From Shewanella benthica (GTDB lineage Bacteria > Pseudomonadota > Gammaproteobacteria > Enterobacterales > Shewanellaceae): a stretch of 64,000 bases of DNA. Below the pieces are notes generated by a model that saw nothing but the letters and a program-made list of their open reading frames with translations, searched no databases and was not told the DNA's origin. The position numbers and the translations under genes are program-made. Positions 9,364 through 16,826 of the stretch are shown here, in pieces. Positions within the stretch are counted from its first letter, which is position 1, and every line of letters starts with the position of its first letter. Location of the stretch: positions 1 to 64,000 of the forward strand of contig JAKVHY010000030.1 of the NCBI GenBank assembly GCA_023284085.1, in the 5' to 3' direction.

Positions 9364-9933
9364 ATTACCTTGAAATTGCTCATTCTCATCAATCATCCTG
9401 ATTAACTTAGCAGGCGTCCCACCATACAGTGAATCAGGCGGCACATCTGTATTAACGACTGAGTTAGCCGCAATCACAGATCGCGCACCAATGGTCACAC
9501 CTTTGTTGATCACAACATTGCCACCAATCCACACATCATCCTCAATGGTAATAGGATCGCAGATGGTTTCCCAGTTACGACGTTTGAGATAGTTCAAGTC
9601 GTGGCTAGCACAGTAAAGCTGCGTGTTCGGGCCAATCAACACGTTATTGCCAATAGTAATTTTAGCGCCATCCAGCATAGTTACATTCATGTTGATGAAG
9701 GTTTTTTCTCCAATCGAAATCGTCTTGCCGAACTCACAATAAAATGGAGAGCGTACTATACTAGAAGCTGAAATATTGCCCATTAGCTGTTGAAACAGTT
9801 CACTACGTTGAGAGTTATCTGTATTTTGGTTAATGGCCTGCAATAAATTCGAAGTATTTTGACGGATATGATTAATACTGTCTGCACCGCCGTCAAAGTC
9901 TTTGCCTGCAAGCATCTTCTCGAATTCGGTCAT
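9337..9933 (-). CDS. Maltose/galactoside O-acetyltransferase family (hexapeptide repeat)
   Basis: A cytosolic acetyl-CoA-dependent acyltransferase of the LacA/Maa/NodL type; the acceptor is probably a sugar but is not determined. The N-terminal 'Mac' helix region (TEFEKMLAGKDFDG) is followed by left-handed beta-helix repeats with [LIV]-G-x4 periodicity (KITIGNNVLIGPNTQLYCA, DPITIEDDVWIGGNVVI, VTIGARSVIAANSVV), the family's 'SHD' and the closing 'YGGTPAKLIR'. The start at 9933 has GAGAG 5-8 bases upstream; a frame 14 codons longer lacks a ribosome site. It is monocistronic and converges on maeA. Confidence 0.9.
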   Translation of the reverse strand: MTEFEKMLAGKDFDGGADSINHIRQNTSNLLQAINQNTDNSQRSELFQQLMGNISASSIVRSPFYCEFGKTISIGEKTFINMNVTMLDGAKITIGNNVLIGPNTQLYCASHDLNYLKRRNWETICDPITIEDDVWIGGNVVINKGVTIGARSVIAANSVVNTDVPPDSLYGGTPAKLIRMIDENEQFQGNKKATSINW

Positions 9934-9975
9934 GTTGTCTCTCAACTTTATTGTATAGGTTTGTTGAAACAACAT

Positions 9976-10347
9976 TGTATCACTTGCCGTGTCACCTACT
10001 CATCACCCCATTCGTAACTTAGCGCTAGTGCACACTTCTTGTTACCTTACGCGCAAAAATCACCAGAGTACGCCTTACGCAGAATGTCTCAAAGTGGTAT
10101 CACAACTGTGTTGGTAAGAAAGTATTGTCCAAAAGTGAGTTACTAGTCAGTAAAACTAAAATCGAAGAAGCAACTTTCTCGAAACAAGAACAGATGTGAA
10201 CTCGGCTGTGAGCTTCGACATCTGGGCGAGGTTTCACATAGTGAAACTCATCGAGATATAGGGATAACAATACTTAAAACTTGTTATCCGGCAAGCCGCT
10301 GACTAAAACAAAAGTACAAAAAAGGCCATGGTTTCCCATAGCCTTTG
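9976..10347. other. Gene-free region with several hairpins
   Basis: No credible coding frame lies between the acetyltransferase and the next minus-strand gene. Hairpins seen are 10193-10224 (AGATGT/ACATCT with bulges), 10231-10247 (GTTTCAC-ATA-GTGAAAC) and 10262-10289 (GGATAACAA/TTGTTATCC, 9 bp), followed by the terminator near 10320. The clustering could indicate a structured RNA, an untranslated leader or a degraded repeat; nothing in it is recognised as a known RNA family. Confidence 0.4.
10317..10347 (-). terminator. Probable terminator, minus strand
   Basis: AAGGC-ATGG pairs with CCAT-GCCTT across one mismatch, and a T run follows on the minus strand. It is downstream of the hypothetical gene ending at 10424. 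Confidence 0.65.
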
Positions 10348-10423
10348 AACATATTCAATCCACTCGATAGTCAGTGCCTAGCACTCAGTCAATAGGATTA
10401 ATGTTTCATCCATGATGAGACAA

Positions 10424-10861
10424 CTATTTTCCGTCAATAACAGCCATGATGCTGTTAAACAGGGCCCTATCGGTACGCGACTTTTTCAGTTTCTTCGAAC
10501 AATCCTTGAGAGAATCATCTGAGATACGGGTGAAGATACCGTTGTACTCTTTCTCGTCGATGGCCTCATCACTCTCGGCCATCTCGGAGATGTCTTGCGC
10601 CACTCGACTCAACTGTATCCAGGCATTAGCAATATAGAAGCCATGAAAGTCCGCCTGTGGTAACTGAGCCCTTGCGCTGTTAGGTAGCGCTTGCCAGCCC
10701 TTGATGAACTTCTCATCAGTGTCTTCGAGCAACTCGTTACAGAGGTTAGCGTAGGCTTCCAACAGATTCTCAGGAAGCTTATCCATGGGAAGAACGACAC
10801 TACATACATTCAATGACACCTGCTCAACGCGGGCCTTATACTCTGGGGGGATCTCAATCAT
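10424..10861 (-). CDS. Hypothetical protein, possibly DUF3069-like
   Basis: A 145-aa soluble, acidic, helix-rich protein with no signal peptide or membrane segment. The segment 'LLEAYANLCNELLEDTDEKF' followed by 'GWQALPNSARAQLPQADFH' recalls the gammaproteobacterial DUF3069 family, but I hold this only as a tentative match from memory. No catalytic motif is visible. It is transcribed alone, opposite to the GGDEF gene, with a terminator downstream. It is likely conserved in the genus because codon usage and composition look normal. Confidence 0.65.
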   Translation of the reverse strand: MIEIPPEYKARVEQVSLNVCSVVLPMDKLPENLLEAYANLCNELLEDTDEKFIKGWQALPNSARAQLPQADFHGFYIANAWIQLSRVAQDISEMAESDEAIDEKEYNGIFTRISDDSLKDCSKKLKKSRTDRALFNSIMAVIDGK

Positions 10862-11077
10862 GGTTTTGCTCTATAATTTTTCAATAAAAAATTTCTGCCT
10901 TTATACCTGTCCCCCGGAATAAAAGCAAAATAACTACTAAATAGACAAATAGCAGCTTCATTTTTCAACATCAAAAAATACAATATCTTATGTCAATTTT
11001 TTGCATAAAACATATATGATGATGGGGGGATCTAGGCTAATATTTATGTACGCCAACATCATGAGCCAAGCAAAAAT

Positions 11078-13033
11078 ATGCATCAGACCATAATGGTTTA
11101 TCGGCTTTTACGACATAAAATCATACCCAGGCTTGCATTAATATGTCAGGCCCTAGTTTGCCGAGCGCCCAAACTTAGAGGGGCTGGCAAGCTAACTTTA
11201 CCTTGGCTATGGCTCATATTAGTCTCCCCCCAAGTCTTGGCCGATGAGCCAAAAAATCTGAACGCCACCTTCGAAGAATTGGAAAGTGGTGTGATCTTAT
11301 CCAGTAAAGATCTTAAGGCTAAACTTGAGTATCTAAAAGCCAATATCACCTTAGCCGACTTAGATAACTACCTCAGATTACAGCGAGTGCTATGTTGGAG
11401 CACTGATGCATATGACAGCAATAAGAGAGCTAAGGGATTAGAGTTTGCCCAAAAACAACTGAATGCTGAAATCATCAAGCAATCTTCTGAGACCCATGCC
11501 GATTTAACACTATGCCGAGCCTGGTTGTATCAAATCGGGGGAAACGTCGAACTAGCCTTAACAGAATACAATCAAGTCATAGCTCGAGCCTATCAACTCG
11601 AGTCTCCTAGGCTTATCGCCGATGCACGAAGTTTGCGGGGCGCTATGTACTCATTTCAGGGAAATTATGCCCTAGCCCTGGAAGATCTGTTCAGTGCTCA
11701 ACAGCTCTACGATAACCTGAACCTGACTTTCTGGAGTCTATATAATTTAGCCGACATAGCCACTAGCTATCGCCGATTTGACGATCCTCAGACGGCTTAT
11801 AAATATTATGCGAAACTCGAAACCAAGTTTATAGAAATTGGCGATCTCGAATCCGCCAATGGCATGGTGACAGAGATGGCCATCGCCCTGGAAGAATTAG
11901 GTGAAAATGAAGCCGCATTGGAAAAATACCTGCAAAGTTATCGATACTGGCAGCAGGAAAAAGATGAAATGGCCCAAAGCTTTGTCGCCATTAATTTAGC
12001 GGGTATTCTCATCAAGTTGGATAGGTTGGATGAGGTACAAAAATATCTTGATGAGGCACAGAAATATGTTCTGCCTTCTGATGAAGCCTTCTATAGTTTT
12101 ATGATGCTATTTCGCGCTCAAATACAGGCGTTACAAGGCAATCCCAGTGCGGCAATCCCCCTTATCGAAGAAGCTAAATCTGCCTTCCTGCGAGTAAAGA
12201 ATACTCGTGGTCTCACCCAACTCTATAAGCTTGAGAGCCAGATATTCGCGGAGCTTTCCCAATGGCAACAAGCATACCTTTCACTGGAGCATTTTAATCG
12301 ACTCCATAACGAATTGGATATCAAGCTACAAACCTATAGAACCACAGAGATGCAGACTCGCTTTAATACTAAGCAAGTTGAAACTGAAAACCTCTTGCTG
12401 CTAGAGACACAAAAAATAAGGGATAATGAGTTACTGATTTTACAGCAGAATCGTTATTTACAATTTACCGTCATTTTTCTCGCCTTAATAGTCATAATAA
12501 TCATCTCTTTCCTTGCCTATAAACAAGCACAGAAGTCTAAGCTATTGAGTGTCTTAGCCTTGACAGATCACTTGACTCAACTGGCGAACCGCAGACACAC
12601 CTACGCCGTCGGCGAACAATCTTTCTCTAAGAATCATGATGTGATGGCCTTAATATTATTCGATGCCGATCATTTCAAGAAGATCAATGACAACTTTGGC
12701 CATGATGTCGGTGATAAAGCACTGACTTTACTAGCCAGTATTTCCAGTGGTCTGATGCGAAAATCTGATCTGGTAGGTCGGGTCGGCGGCGAAGAGTTCT
12801 TAGTCATATTGCCTCATACCAACTTAGAACAAGCCACAGAGATTGCCGAGCGTTTAGTGGACTCAATAGCCATGACAGATTTGAGTGATATAGCCGAGGA
12901 ATTAATCATGACCATCAGCGCCGGAGTCGTCGCTAGGGAACAAGATAAAAGCTTCTCCGAACTACTACAACGGGCCGATAAAGGCTTGTATCTGGCTAAA
13001 TCCAGTGGAAGAAATTGTGTCAAAGCAGGATGA
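11078..13033 (+). CDS. Membrane-bound TPR-GGDEF diguanylate cyclase
   Basis: Synthesises c-di-GMP from two GTP. Order: an N-terminal hydrophobic export segment (LPWLWLILVSPQVLA), a periplasmic helical tetratricopeptide-like region (about residues 60-430, e.g. 'ALEDLFSAQQLYDNLN', 'AALEKYLQSYRYW'), one transmembrane helix (about 460-482, FTVIFLALIVIIIISFLAY) and a cytosolic GGDEF domain (about 495-650). The active motif is GGEEF, preceded exactly five residues earlier by RKSD, matching the RxxD inhibitory I-site, so product feedback is expected. No EAL domain. No clear ribosome site supports the first ATG; ATG 11096 is an alternative. A small ORF begins 6 bp after the stop. Confidence 0.92.
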   Translation: MHQTIMVYRLLRHKIIPRLALICQALVCRAPKLRGAGKLTLPWLWLILVSPQVLADEPKNLNATFEELESGVILSSKDLKAKLEYLKANITLADLDNYLRLQRVLCWSTDAYDSNKRAKGLEFAQKQLNAEIIKQSSETHADLTLCRAWLYQIGGNVELALTEYNQVIARAYQLESPRLIADARSLRGAMYSFQGNYALALEDLFSAQQLYDNLNLTFWSLYNLADIATSYRRFDDPQTAYKYYAKLETKFIEIGDLESANGMVTEMAIALEELGENEAALEKYLQSYRYWQQEKDEMAQSFVAINLAGILIKLDRLDEVQKYLDEAQKYVLPSDEAFYSFMMLFRAQIQALQGNPSAAIPLIEEAKSAFLRVKNTRGLTQLYKLESQIFAELSQWQQAYLSLEHFNRLHNELDIKLQTYRTTEMQTRFNTKQVETENLLLLETQKIRDNELLILQQNRYLQFTVIFLALIVIIIISFLAYKQAQKSKLLSVLALTDHLTQLANRRHTYAVGEQSFSKNHDVMALILFDADHFKKINDNFGHDVGDKALTLLASISSGLMRKSDLVGRVGGEEFLVILPHTNLEQATEIAERLVDSIAMTDLSDIAEELIMTISAGVVAREQDKSFSELLQRADKGLYLAKSSGRNCVKAG

Positions 13034-13039
13034 ATACAT

Positions 13040-13153
13040 ATGGCGAGTAAAAATAGGGCCAAAAAAATCGAACAACTCAGAACTATGCTCGCCTATGTGT
13101 TCAACGAATCGCAATCCAAACATCAAAATAAATCCACGCCATCAGGCCACTAG
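13040..13153 (+). CDS. Small basic protein (37 aa) coupled to GGDEF gene
   Basis: A short frame, MASKNRAKKIEQLRTMLAY then VFNESQSKHQ, ends at TAG 13151-13153. AGGA lies 9 bases upstream, partly inside the last codons of the GGDEF gene, and the ATG begins 6 bp after that gene's stop, so translational coupling is likely. The peptide is lysine/arginine-rich at its N-terminus with an amphipathic helix, a coding-like composition. The family is not recognised. Confidence 0.55.
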   Translation: MASKNRAKKIEQLRTMLAYVFNESQSKHQNKSTPSGH

Positions 13154-13231
13154 ATCAAGTTAGAGTAAATTAGCAAGCGCTAAGGCCAAGCGTTGCAGTC
13201 ATTTATTGGTAATGTTATAGTCCGAAAAATC

Positions 13232-13301
13232 GCTTCGTATAATCCCAATGATATGGTTTGGGAGTTTCTACCAAGAGCCTTAAATTCTTGATTATGAAGT
13301 C
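13232..13301 (+). ncRNA. Purine (adenine) riboswitch aptamer upstream of add
   Basis: The conserved three-way junction is visible: P1 (CTTCGTA with TATGAAG, one G-U pair), P2 with loop TGATATGG, J2/3 TTTCTACC, and P3 with loop CCTTAAA. The J3/1 segment reads TTGATTATGAAG, placing U at the specificity position (C in guanine sensors), so adenine is the predicted ligand. The sequence closely resembles the V. vulnificus add riboswitch from memory. It lies 128 nt before the add ATG and should activate add translation when adenine is present. Confidence 0.93.
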
Positions 13302-13414
13302 TGTAACTTTATGCACTATCTCCAATATGGACTATCTGTTAATAGATAGGATCTGCGTCCGATAAGCACTATAGATCCCACTTTTAATCGGTATTCATAT
13401 AGGTACTATCCAAT

Positions 13415-13425
13415 AAAGGTAGAGA
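13415..13425 (+). promoter_or_regulatory. add ribosome binding site with potential pairing to the aptamer
   Basis: The ribosome site AAAGGTAGAGA precedes ATG 13429. GGTAGAGA (13418-13425) is complementary (one G-U) to TTTCTACC in the aptamer J2/3 and P3 strand (13265-13272). This offers a simple exclusive OFF structure, as inference. Confidence 0.5.
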
Positions 13426-13428
13426 CTC

Positions 13429-14424
13429 ATGAATTATTCAAGCTTACCCAAGATCGATCTACATTGTCACTTAGATGGCAGCGTTCGCCCACAAACGATT
13501 ATCGATCTGGCTAACGAACAGAACATCTCCATTCCCAGCCAAGACATCAACGAAATCACTTCATTAATGATCGCTCCCGAGACATGTCAAAATCTCGAAG
13601 AGTATCTGATGCGTTTCGATCTGCCTCTGTCTGTAATGCAGACCCAAGCAGGTATCGAACGAATCTCATTTGAGCTTTTCGAGGATGCGGCTAAGGAAAA
13701 CGTCAAGTATTTCGAGGTCAGATTTGGTCCACAACTGCATCAGTTACAAGGTCTAAGCTTCGATCAGATCATAGGCTCAGTCGTCAAAGGCATGCAGCGC
13801 GCCGAAGCTAAGTATGATATCAAGGGCAACTATATTCTCTCTATCTTGAGAACGTTCCCCAAGGATAACATCAGAGATGTTATCGATGCGGGCGCTCCCT
13901 ACCTGAACAAGGGCGTGGTTGCCTTCGACCTAGCTGGCGCCGAGCTACCTGGATTTTGCAGTGAGTTTATCCCCTATGTGGATTACGCCATCGAGAAAGG
14001 CTACCGCATCACCATACACGCCGGAGAGCAAGGCGTGGGTCAGAACGTATTCGACGCAGTCTCTATGCTAAAAGCCGAGCGTGTGGGTCATGGGATTCAT
14101 ATTACGGGTCATCAGGGCGCCTATGACTTAGTGAAACAGCAGAATATCGGCCTGGAGACCTGCCCCAGCAGTAATATTCAAACTAAAGCGGTGGATAAGT
14201 TGAGTGAACATCCGCTAAAAGCCTTCTATGAAGATGCTCTGCCCATCACAATCAACACAGATAACCGCACCGTCTCGAATACCACTATGACAGACGAGGT
14301 ACGTAAGGTGATGCAAGAGTTCAGCCTAAGCCGTGAAGATTACTTCAACATCTATAAGATCAGCATCGAGCAAGCGTTCGCTTCGGATGAAGTGAAGCAA
14401 CATCTGATGAGCTTCGCCGACTAG
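13429..14424 (+). CDS. add: Adenosine deaminase
   Basis: Cytosolic zinc enzyme that converts adenosine to inosine in purine salvage. Zinc and catalytic motifs: 'KIDLHCHLDGSV' (HxH) near the N-terminus, 'TIHAGEQG' about residue 198, 'VGHGIHI' and 'NTDNRTVSNT' for the last zinc aspartate. Length 331 aa equals the family norm. The 'NTDNRTVSNTT' variant is the form I associate with add genes under adenine riboswitch control in Vibrio and with Gram-positive homologues. The ribosome site AAAGGTAGAG is 5 bases upstream. It is monocistronic with its own riboswitch and terminator. Confidence 0.97.
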   Translation: MNYSSLPKIDLHCHLDGSVRPQTIIDLANEQNISIPSQDINEITSLMIAPETCQNLEEYLMRFDLPLSVMQTQAGIERISFELFEDAAKENVKYFEVRFGPQLHQLQGLSFDQIIGSVVKGMQRAEAKYDIKGNYILSILRTFPKDNIRDVIDAGAPYLNKGVVAFDLAGAELPGFCSEFIPYVDYAIEKGYRITIHAGEQGVGQNVFDAVSMLKAERVGHGIHITGHQGAYDLVKQQNIGLETCPSSNIQTKAVDKLSEHPLKAFYEDALPITINTDNRTVSNTTMTDEVRKVMQEFSLSREDYFNIYKISIEQAFASDEVKQHLMSFAD

Positions 14425-14516
14425 GCTCAAGGGCCACTCAGTCTTTGAGTATACAAGGCCGATAGCACAGGTTATCTAGAGCACTCTTTGTCTAAACTCG
14501 GTCTAAAATACAGAAT

Positions 14517-14555
14517 AAAAAGCCAGCTTATACGTGTATAGGTTGGCTTTTTTCA
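14517..14555 (+). terminator. Rho-independent terminator after add
   Basis: AAAAGCCA pairs with TGGCTTTT across a short imperfect inner stem (TATAC/GTATA), and a T run follows. It is about 95 bp after the add stop. The remaining bases up to the queG start at 14800 hold no other recognised feature. Confidence 0.8.
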
Positions 14556-14799
14556 TGGCTGCTGCGTCATATTAGCCTATCTCCCATGCAGAGCAAGCAG
14601 GGCTAACTCATCAGGCTTTGATATGTGAGTACTTGCGGAAAAAAGTCGGCGAAGACGAATCCCCATTCCTACTAGAACGATGAAAACAACAACTCGGCTC
14701 AATGACCCAGGCATAATCAAATCACAGAACATCAAATCTGCAGCCAAGGTAGCGCATTACTGTTATCATATTGAGGTATTTCATTGCCTATTTATCCCT

Positions 14800-16110
14800 A
14801 TGTCTGACTCAGTTCTAGCTCCAATAAATTCCCATCCATTCTCAGCCACAGAACTAAGAGAACTCACAGCTAAAATCAAGCTGTGGGGAAATGAGCTGGG
14901 GTTTGCTCAAATTGGTATTTGTGATACTAATTTAACAGCCGAAGAGCCTAAGCTACAAGAGTGGCTAGACAAGGGTTACCACGGTGATATGAATTACATG
15001 CAAGCCCATGGCATGATGCGCGCAAGACCCCATGAGCTACACCCAGGCACCATCAGGGTCATCTCTGCCAGGATGAACTACCTGCCGCCGGAAGCTGGGT
15101 TCGCAACCAATCTCAAAGATCCCAACCTTGCCTATATCTCCCGCTACGCAGGTGGCAGGGACTATCACAAATTGATCCGTAATCGCCTCAAGAAGCTAGG
15201 CCAGAAGATCCAGGCCGAACTCGATATCATGAACGCGGGTAAGACCAACTTCCGCCCCTTTGTGGACTCGGCGCCGATACTCGAAAGACCCCTGGCCGAG
15301 AAGGCTGGTCTGGGCTGGACAGGTAAACACAGTCTATTGCTCAATGAAGATGTGGGCAGCTGGTTCTTTCTCGGTGAGCTATTGATCGATCTGCCTCTGC
15401 CCGTGGATATTCCCGTCGCCGAGGCTTGTAATACTTGTGTAGCCTGTATCAAGTCGTGTCCAACCAATGCCATAGTCGAGCCTTATATCGTCGACGGCAG
15501 GCGTTGCATCTCTTATCTGACCATAGAGCTACAAGGGGCCATTCCCGAGGAGTTTCGCTCCCTCATCGGCAATCGTATCTACGGCTGTGATGACTGCCAG
15601 CTGGTGTGCCCGGTCAACAGCAAGGCACCGCTCACACTCGAGAGTGACTTTCACACCCGCGACCCACTCAAGCAACCTGAATTACTTACCCTCTTTAGCT
15701 GGACTGAGGCCGAGTTTCTCAAGATCACCGAAGGTAGCCCCATTCGCCGTATCGGACATAAGCGCTGGCTAAGAAATATCGCCGTCGCTCTGGGAAATGC
15801 CCCGGCTTCAGAAAAGATCGTCCAAGGACTCCAGCAGAGAAAAGCCTCGGAAGAGGCCGATGAGATGGTCATAGAACATATCGACTGGGCATTAGCTCAG
15901 CAACACGCCAAACTAGCAGCAGCCCAAAGCTCGGAAGCCCAAAGCTCGGAAGCACAGAGCCTGGAAACAAAAGGCCAGGAAACTGCAGATTTGAGCCAGG
16001 TAGCAAGGGTCTTGAGCCAGTCAGATAGAGTCCAGAAAACCTCATCCCTCAGTCGAAAAACACAGAGAGTGATCCGCAGCGTCGAGAAAGGCCTGCCAAG
16101 GGATGCTTAA
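14800..16110 (+). CDS. queG: Epoxyqueuosine reductase QueG
   Basis: Cobalamin- and iron-sulfur-dependent enzyme that reduces epoxyqueuosine to queuosine in tRNA (Asn, Asp, His, Tyr). Motifs: 'KGYHGDMNYM', 'SRYAGGRDYHK', 'GLGWTGKHSLLL', and two 4Fe-4S clusters in CNTCVACIKSCP and CDDCQLVCP. The start MSDSVLAP at 14800 fits the family; a longer frame from 14680 adds 40 unrelated residues. The protein is 436 aa against about 380 in E. coli. The excess is a low-complexity C-terminal tail with SSEAQ repeats and a basic end. It needs B12, which fits with the B12 receptor in this window. Confidence 0.94.
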   Translation: MSDSVLAPINSHPFSATELRELTAKIKLWGNELGFAQIGICDTNLTAEEPKLQEWLDKGYHGDMNYMQAHGMMRARPHELHPGTIRVISARMNYLPPEAGFATNLKDPNLAYISRYAGGRDYHKLIRNRLKKLGQKIQAELDIMNAGKTNFRPFVDSAPILERPLAEKAGLGWTGKHSLLLNEDVGSWFFLGELLIDLPLPVDIPVAEACNTCVACIKSCPTNAIVEPYIVDGRRCISYLTIELQGAIPEEFRSLIGNRIYGCDDCQLVCPVNSKAPLTLESDFHTRDPLKQPELLTLFSWTEAEFLKITEGSPIRRIGHKRWLRNIAVALGNAPASEKIVQGLQQRKASEEADEMVIEHIDWALAQQHAKLAAAQSSEAQSSEAQSLETKGQETADLSQVARVLSQSDRVQKTSSLSRKTQRVIRSVEKGLPRDA

Positions 16111-16133
16111 AGGCAGAACCAAGGAGCAAGTTC

Positions 16134-16182
16134 CTAGGTTCTAGGTTCTAGGTTCTAGCTCCTAGAAACTCGCAACTCGAGC
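16134..16182. repeat. Heptanucleotide array, 7 units (CTAGGTT, CTCGCAA types)
   Basis: CTAG or CTCG occurs every 7 bp seven times in succession, beginning with three identical CTAGGTT units. The array ends at the base before the dodecin stop codon and fills the queG/dodecin convergent junction. Confidence 0.95.
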
Positions 16183-16392
16183 CTAATTATCCTCTATCGT
16201 AAATCCGACCTTGATGGTCACCTGCCAATGCGCAATCAAGCCCGCCTCCAGATGTCCCCGAGTCTCAATCACCTCAAACCACCTGAGATGCTTCAAGCTC
16301 TGCCCCGCAGCAGTGACGGCATTTTTGATCGCTTCATCCGAACTGATAGGCGAAGATCCCACTAGTTCAATAACTTTATAGGTATGGCTCAT
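16183..16392 (-). CDS. Dodecin (flavin-binding storage protein)
   Basis: A small dodecameric flavoprotein that sequesters flavins in the cytosol. The 69-aa sequence carries the complete family pattern: 'YKVIELVGSSPISSDEAI', 'LKHLRWFEVIETRGHLE' with the flavin-stacking tryptophan, and 'AHWQVTIKVGF'. GGAG lies 6 bases before the ATG. It is transcribed alone, converging on queG across a heptad array. Confidence 0.95.
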   Translation of the reverse strand: MSHTYKVIELVGSSPISSDEAIKNAVTAAGQSLKHLRWFEVIETRGHLEAGLIAHWQVTIKVGFTIEDN

Positions 16393-16562
16393 AGCTAGCT
16401 CCGGGTAATCCAGTGATTGCGCGAGTACAGGTTATTACAGGTAATAGAGCAAGAGCAAAACAACACTCTGTCCAACTCAGTATAGGAGAGCTATCAGAAC
16501 CTAGCTTCTTATACCAGATTACCCCTTCAGAATGACACTGAAAACTGAGAAAGCATTCAAGC

Positions 16563-16590
16563 AGGATCCTGAAACGAGTTCAGGATGACG
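16563..16590 (-). repeat. REP-like hairpin element, copy 2
   Basis: An inverted orientation copy of the element at 9261-9287, with stem ATCCTGAA/TTCAGGAT flanked by GGATC and GACG. Confidence 0.7.
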
Positions 16591-16623
16591 ACTAAGCCAC
16601 AAGCAACAAAACACAAAACATAC

Positions 16624-16652
16624 GTCATTCCGGCATGCTTGTGGCCGGAATC
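16624..16652 (+). repeat. REP-like element, second type
   Basis: CATTCCGGC and GCCGGAATC flank a short GC-rich loop, the typical form of a short palindromic intergenic repeat. Confidence 0.5.
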
Positions 16653-16826
16653 CAGCCGTTTCTATTACAAAGTAAAACGTCCTCCCTTCCTAAAATATTA
16701 CCTTAGTAAATATTGACTCATCATTCCTTTAGCTGTTGATAATTCAACCGTTCCCCGCTAAGTTCACTATAGTTTTACCCATTATTTTAATCAGCTTTTC
16801 GCTCTGCGTTATAAAAGGAATTTGTA

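Larger units (their letters stand above)
16393..16826. other. Intergenic region with two REP-like elements
   Basis: This divergent gap between dodecin and the alkylsulfatase holds two hairpin repeats: 16563-16590 (ATCCTGAA-ACGAG-TTCAGGAT, the inverse of the element at 9261) and about 16624-16652 (ATTCCGGC...GGCCGGAAT). No coding frame is credible. Confidence 0.6.

Noticed and set aside
10255..10295. Integron attC-like site
   Set aside because: The GGATAACAA/TTGTTATCC stem does not match the attC core GTTRRRY pattern and no integron cassette is nearby.
16134..16182. Heptad arrays as a CRISPR-like or simple microsatellite feature
   Set aside because: Units are 7 bp with no spacers and the last three bases vary, so neither a CRISPR array nor a plain microsatellite fits.
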